15,756 nucleotides of DNA from CAZHZT01 sp964537285 (GTDB taxonomy: Bacteria > Bacteroidota > Bacteroidia > Chitinophagales > Saprospiraceae), in NCBI GenBank assembly GCA_964537285.1, contig CAZHZT010000131.1, positions 1 through 15,756 on the forward strand, read 5' to 3'. The position numbers were made by a program, and so were the translations under genes. The notes under the pieces were generated by a model. It was given only the letters and a program-made list of their open reading frames with translations. It did not search any database and had not been told where the DNA came from. Numbering within the stretch: position 1 is the first letter of the stretch; each line of letters starts with the position of its first letter. Shown here piece after piece: positions 15,480 through 15,756 of this stretch.

Positions 15480-15584
15480 TGTTAAAATTGATTCAATAAG
15501 AAATAATATTTTGAGAGAATATTTGTTCACGAAGGTAATACCTTATTGAGGATTTTTAGGAAATTATGTGTAGAACGTCGGTCA

Positions 15585-15629
15585 GCTTTTTGTTCTTAAA
15601 ACGCTTACCAAATGAAATCATCTAGAACC
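15585..15629. repeat. Solo copy of the CTAGATGATTTCATTTGGT repeat end
   Basis: On the minus strand this matches 4181-4221 over 41 bp with three mismatches. On the plus strand, 15607-15629 is identical to 4571-4593 over 23 bp. No inverted partner is seen between here and the M4 gene. A short hairpin AAAGTGAAA/TTTCACTTT (15639-15669) and ACTTT-rich sequence follow. No coding sequence is seen in 15266-15756. Confidence 0.65.
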
Positions 15630-15703
15630 CAAAGTATTAAAGTGAAAAAAAAATATTACATTTCACTTTCACACTTTTACACTTTCTACTCAATTATAGA
15701 CTT

Positions 15704-15756
15704 TTAGTTCTTTGACATAAATTGTGGAAAATGGAACTTCAAAATGATAACCCTTT
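15704..15756. repeat. Second copy of the boxA-like repeat, cut by the window edge
   Basis: Bases 15704-15750 are identical to 4681-4727, and the match continues to the last base with one mismatch (CCCTTT against GCCTTT). This is the left arm of the hairpin seen complete at 4684-4794; the right arm, if present, lies beyond the window. Confidence 0.8.

Overview
The window looks like a stretch of Bacteroidota chromosome, most likely Saprospiria-like. Three large secreted proteins end in the Type A sorting domain of the type IX secretion system (T9SS). Several start codons have the Bacteroidota -7 promoter element TAnnTTTG upstream and no Shine-Dalgarno sequence. The DNA is AT-rich. I see no rRNA, tRNA, CRISPR array, transposase or phage gene. 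The species-level placement is inference.

Layout, left to right. A minus-strand M14 zinc carboxypeptidase with a T9SS tail (133-2535) diverges from a plus-strand acetyl-CoA acetyltransferase (2773-3957). A 1.2-kb gene-free island follows (3958-5154), built of inverted repeats nested inside one another plus a separate long hairpin (4684-4794). Next come a PKD/beta-helix T9SS surface protein (5155-8391) and a small exported lipocalin-like protein (8520-8903). These converge on glycyl-tRNA synthetase (9003-10553, minus). A divergent region holding a 38-bp-stem palindrome separates it from a fold-type II PLP enzyme of the threonine dehydratase/serine racemase group (10803-11768). Then comes a heptad-repeat palindrome interrupted by a 100-N assembly gap, a 52-residue membrane microprotein (12144-12302), a second heptad palindrome, and a minus-strand M4 thermolysin-like protease with a T9SS tail (12428-15265). 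The last 490 bases are non-coding and carry partial copies of two repeats from the central island.

The genes are mostly single transcription units, and I see no operon or shared pathway. The common theme is export: two metalloproteases and one adhesin-like protein that probably leave the cell through the T9SS, plus a small periplasmic or secreted protein. GlyRS, the thiolase and the PLP enzyme are housekeeping or central metabolism.

The unusual content is between the genes. Most gene ends carry a long, nearly perfect palindrome. Two related hairpins (92-123 and 8940-8997) differ by paired changes that keep the stem. The 12300-12430 palindrome starts and ends exactly on the stop codons of two convergent genes and is built of CGGNNAA heptads. 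A related palindrome in inverted orientation starts at the stop codon of the PLP enzyme, so the 52-residue gene is bracketed by inverted copies. Two other repeats occur as the same ordered pair in the central island and at the right edge; one contains a boxA-like motif. These are the best candidates for something undescribed.
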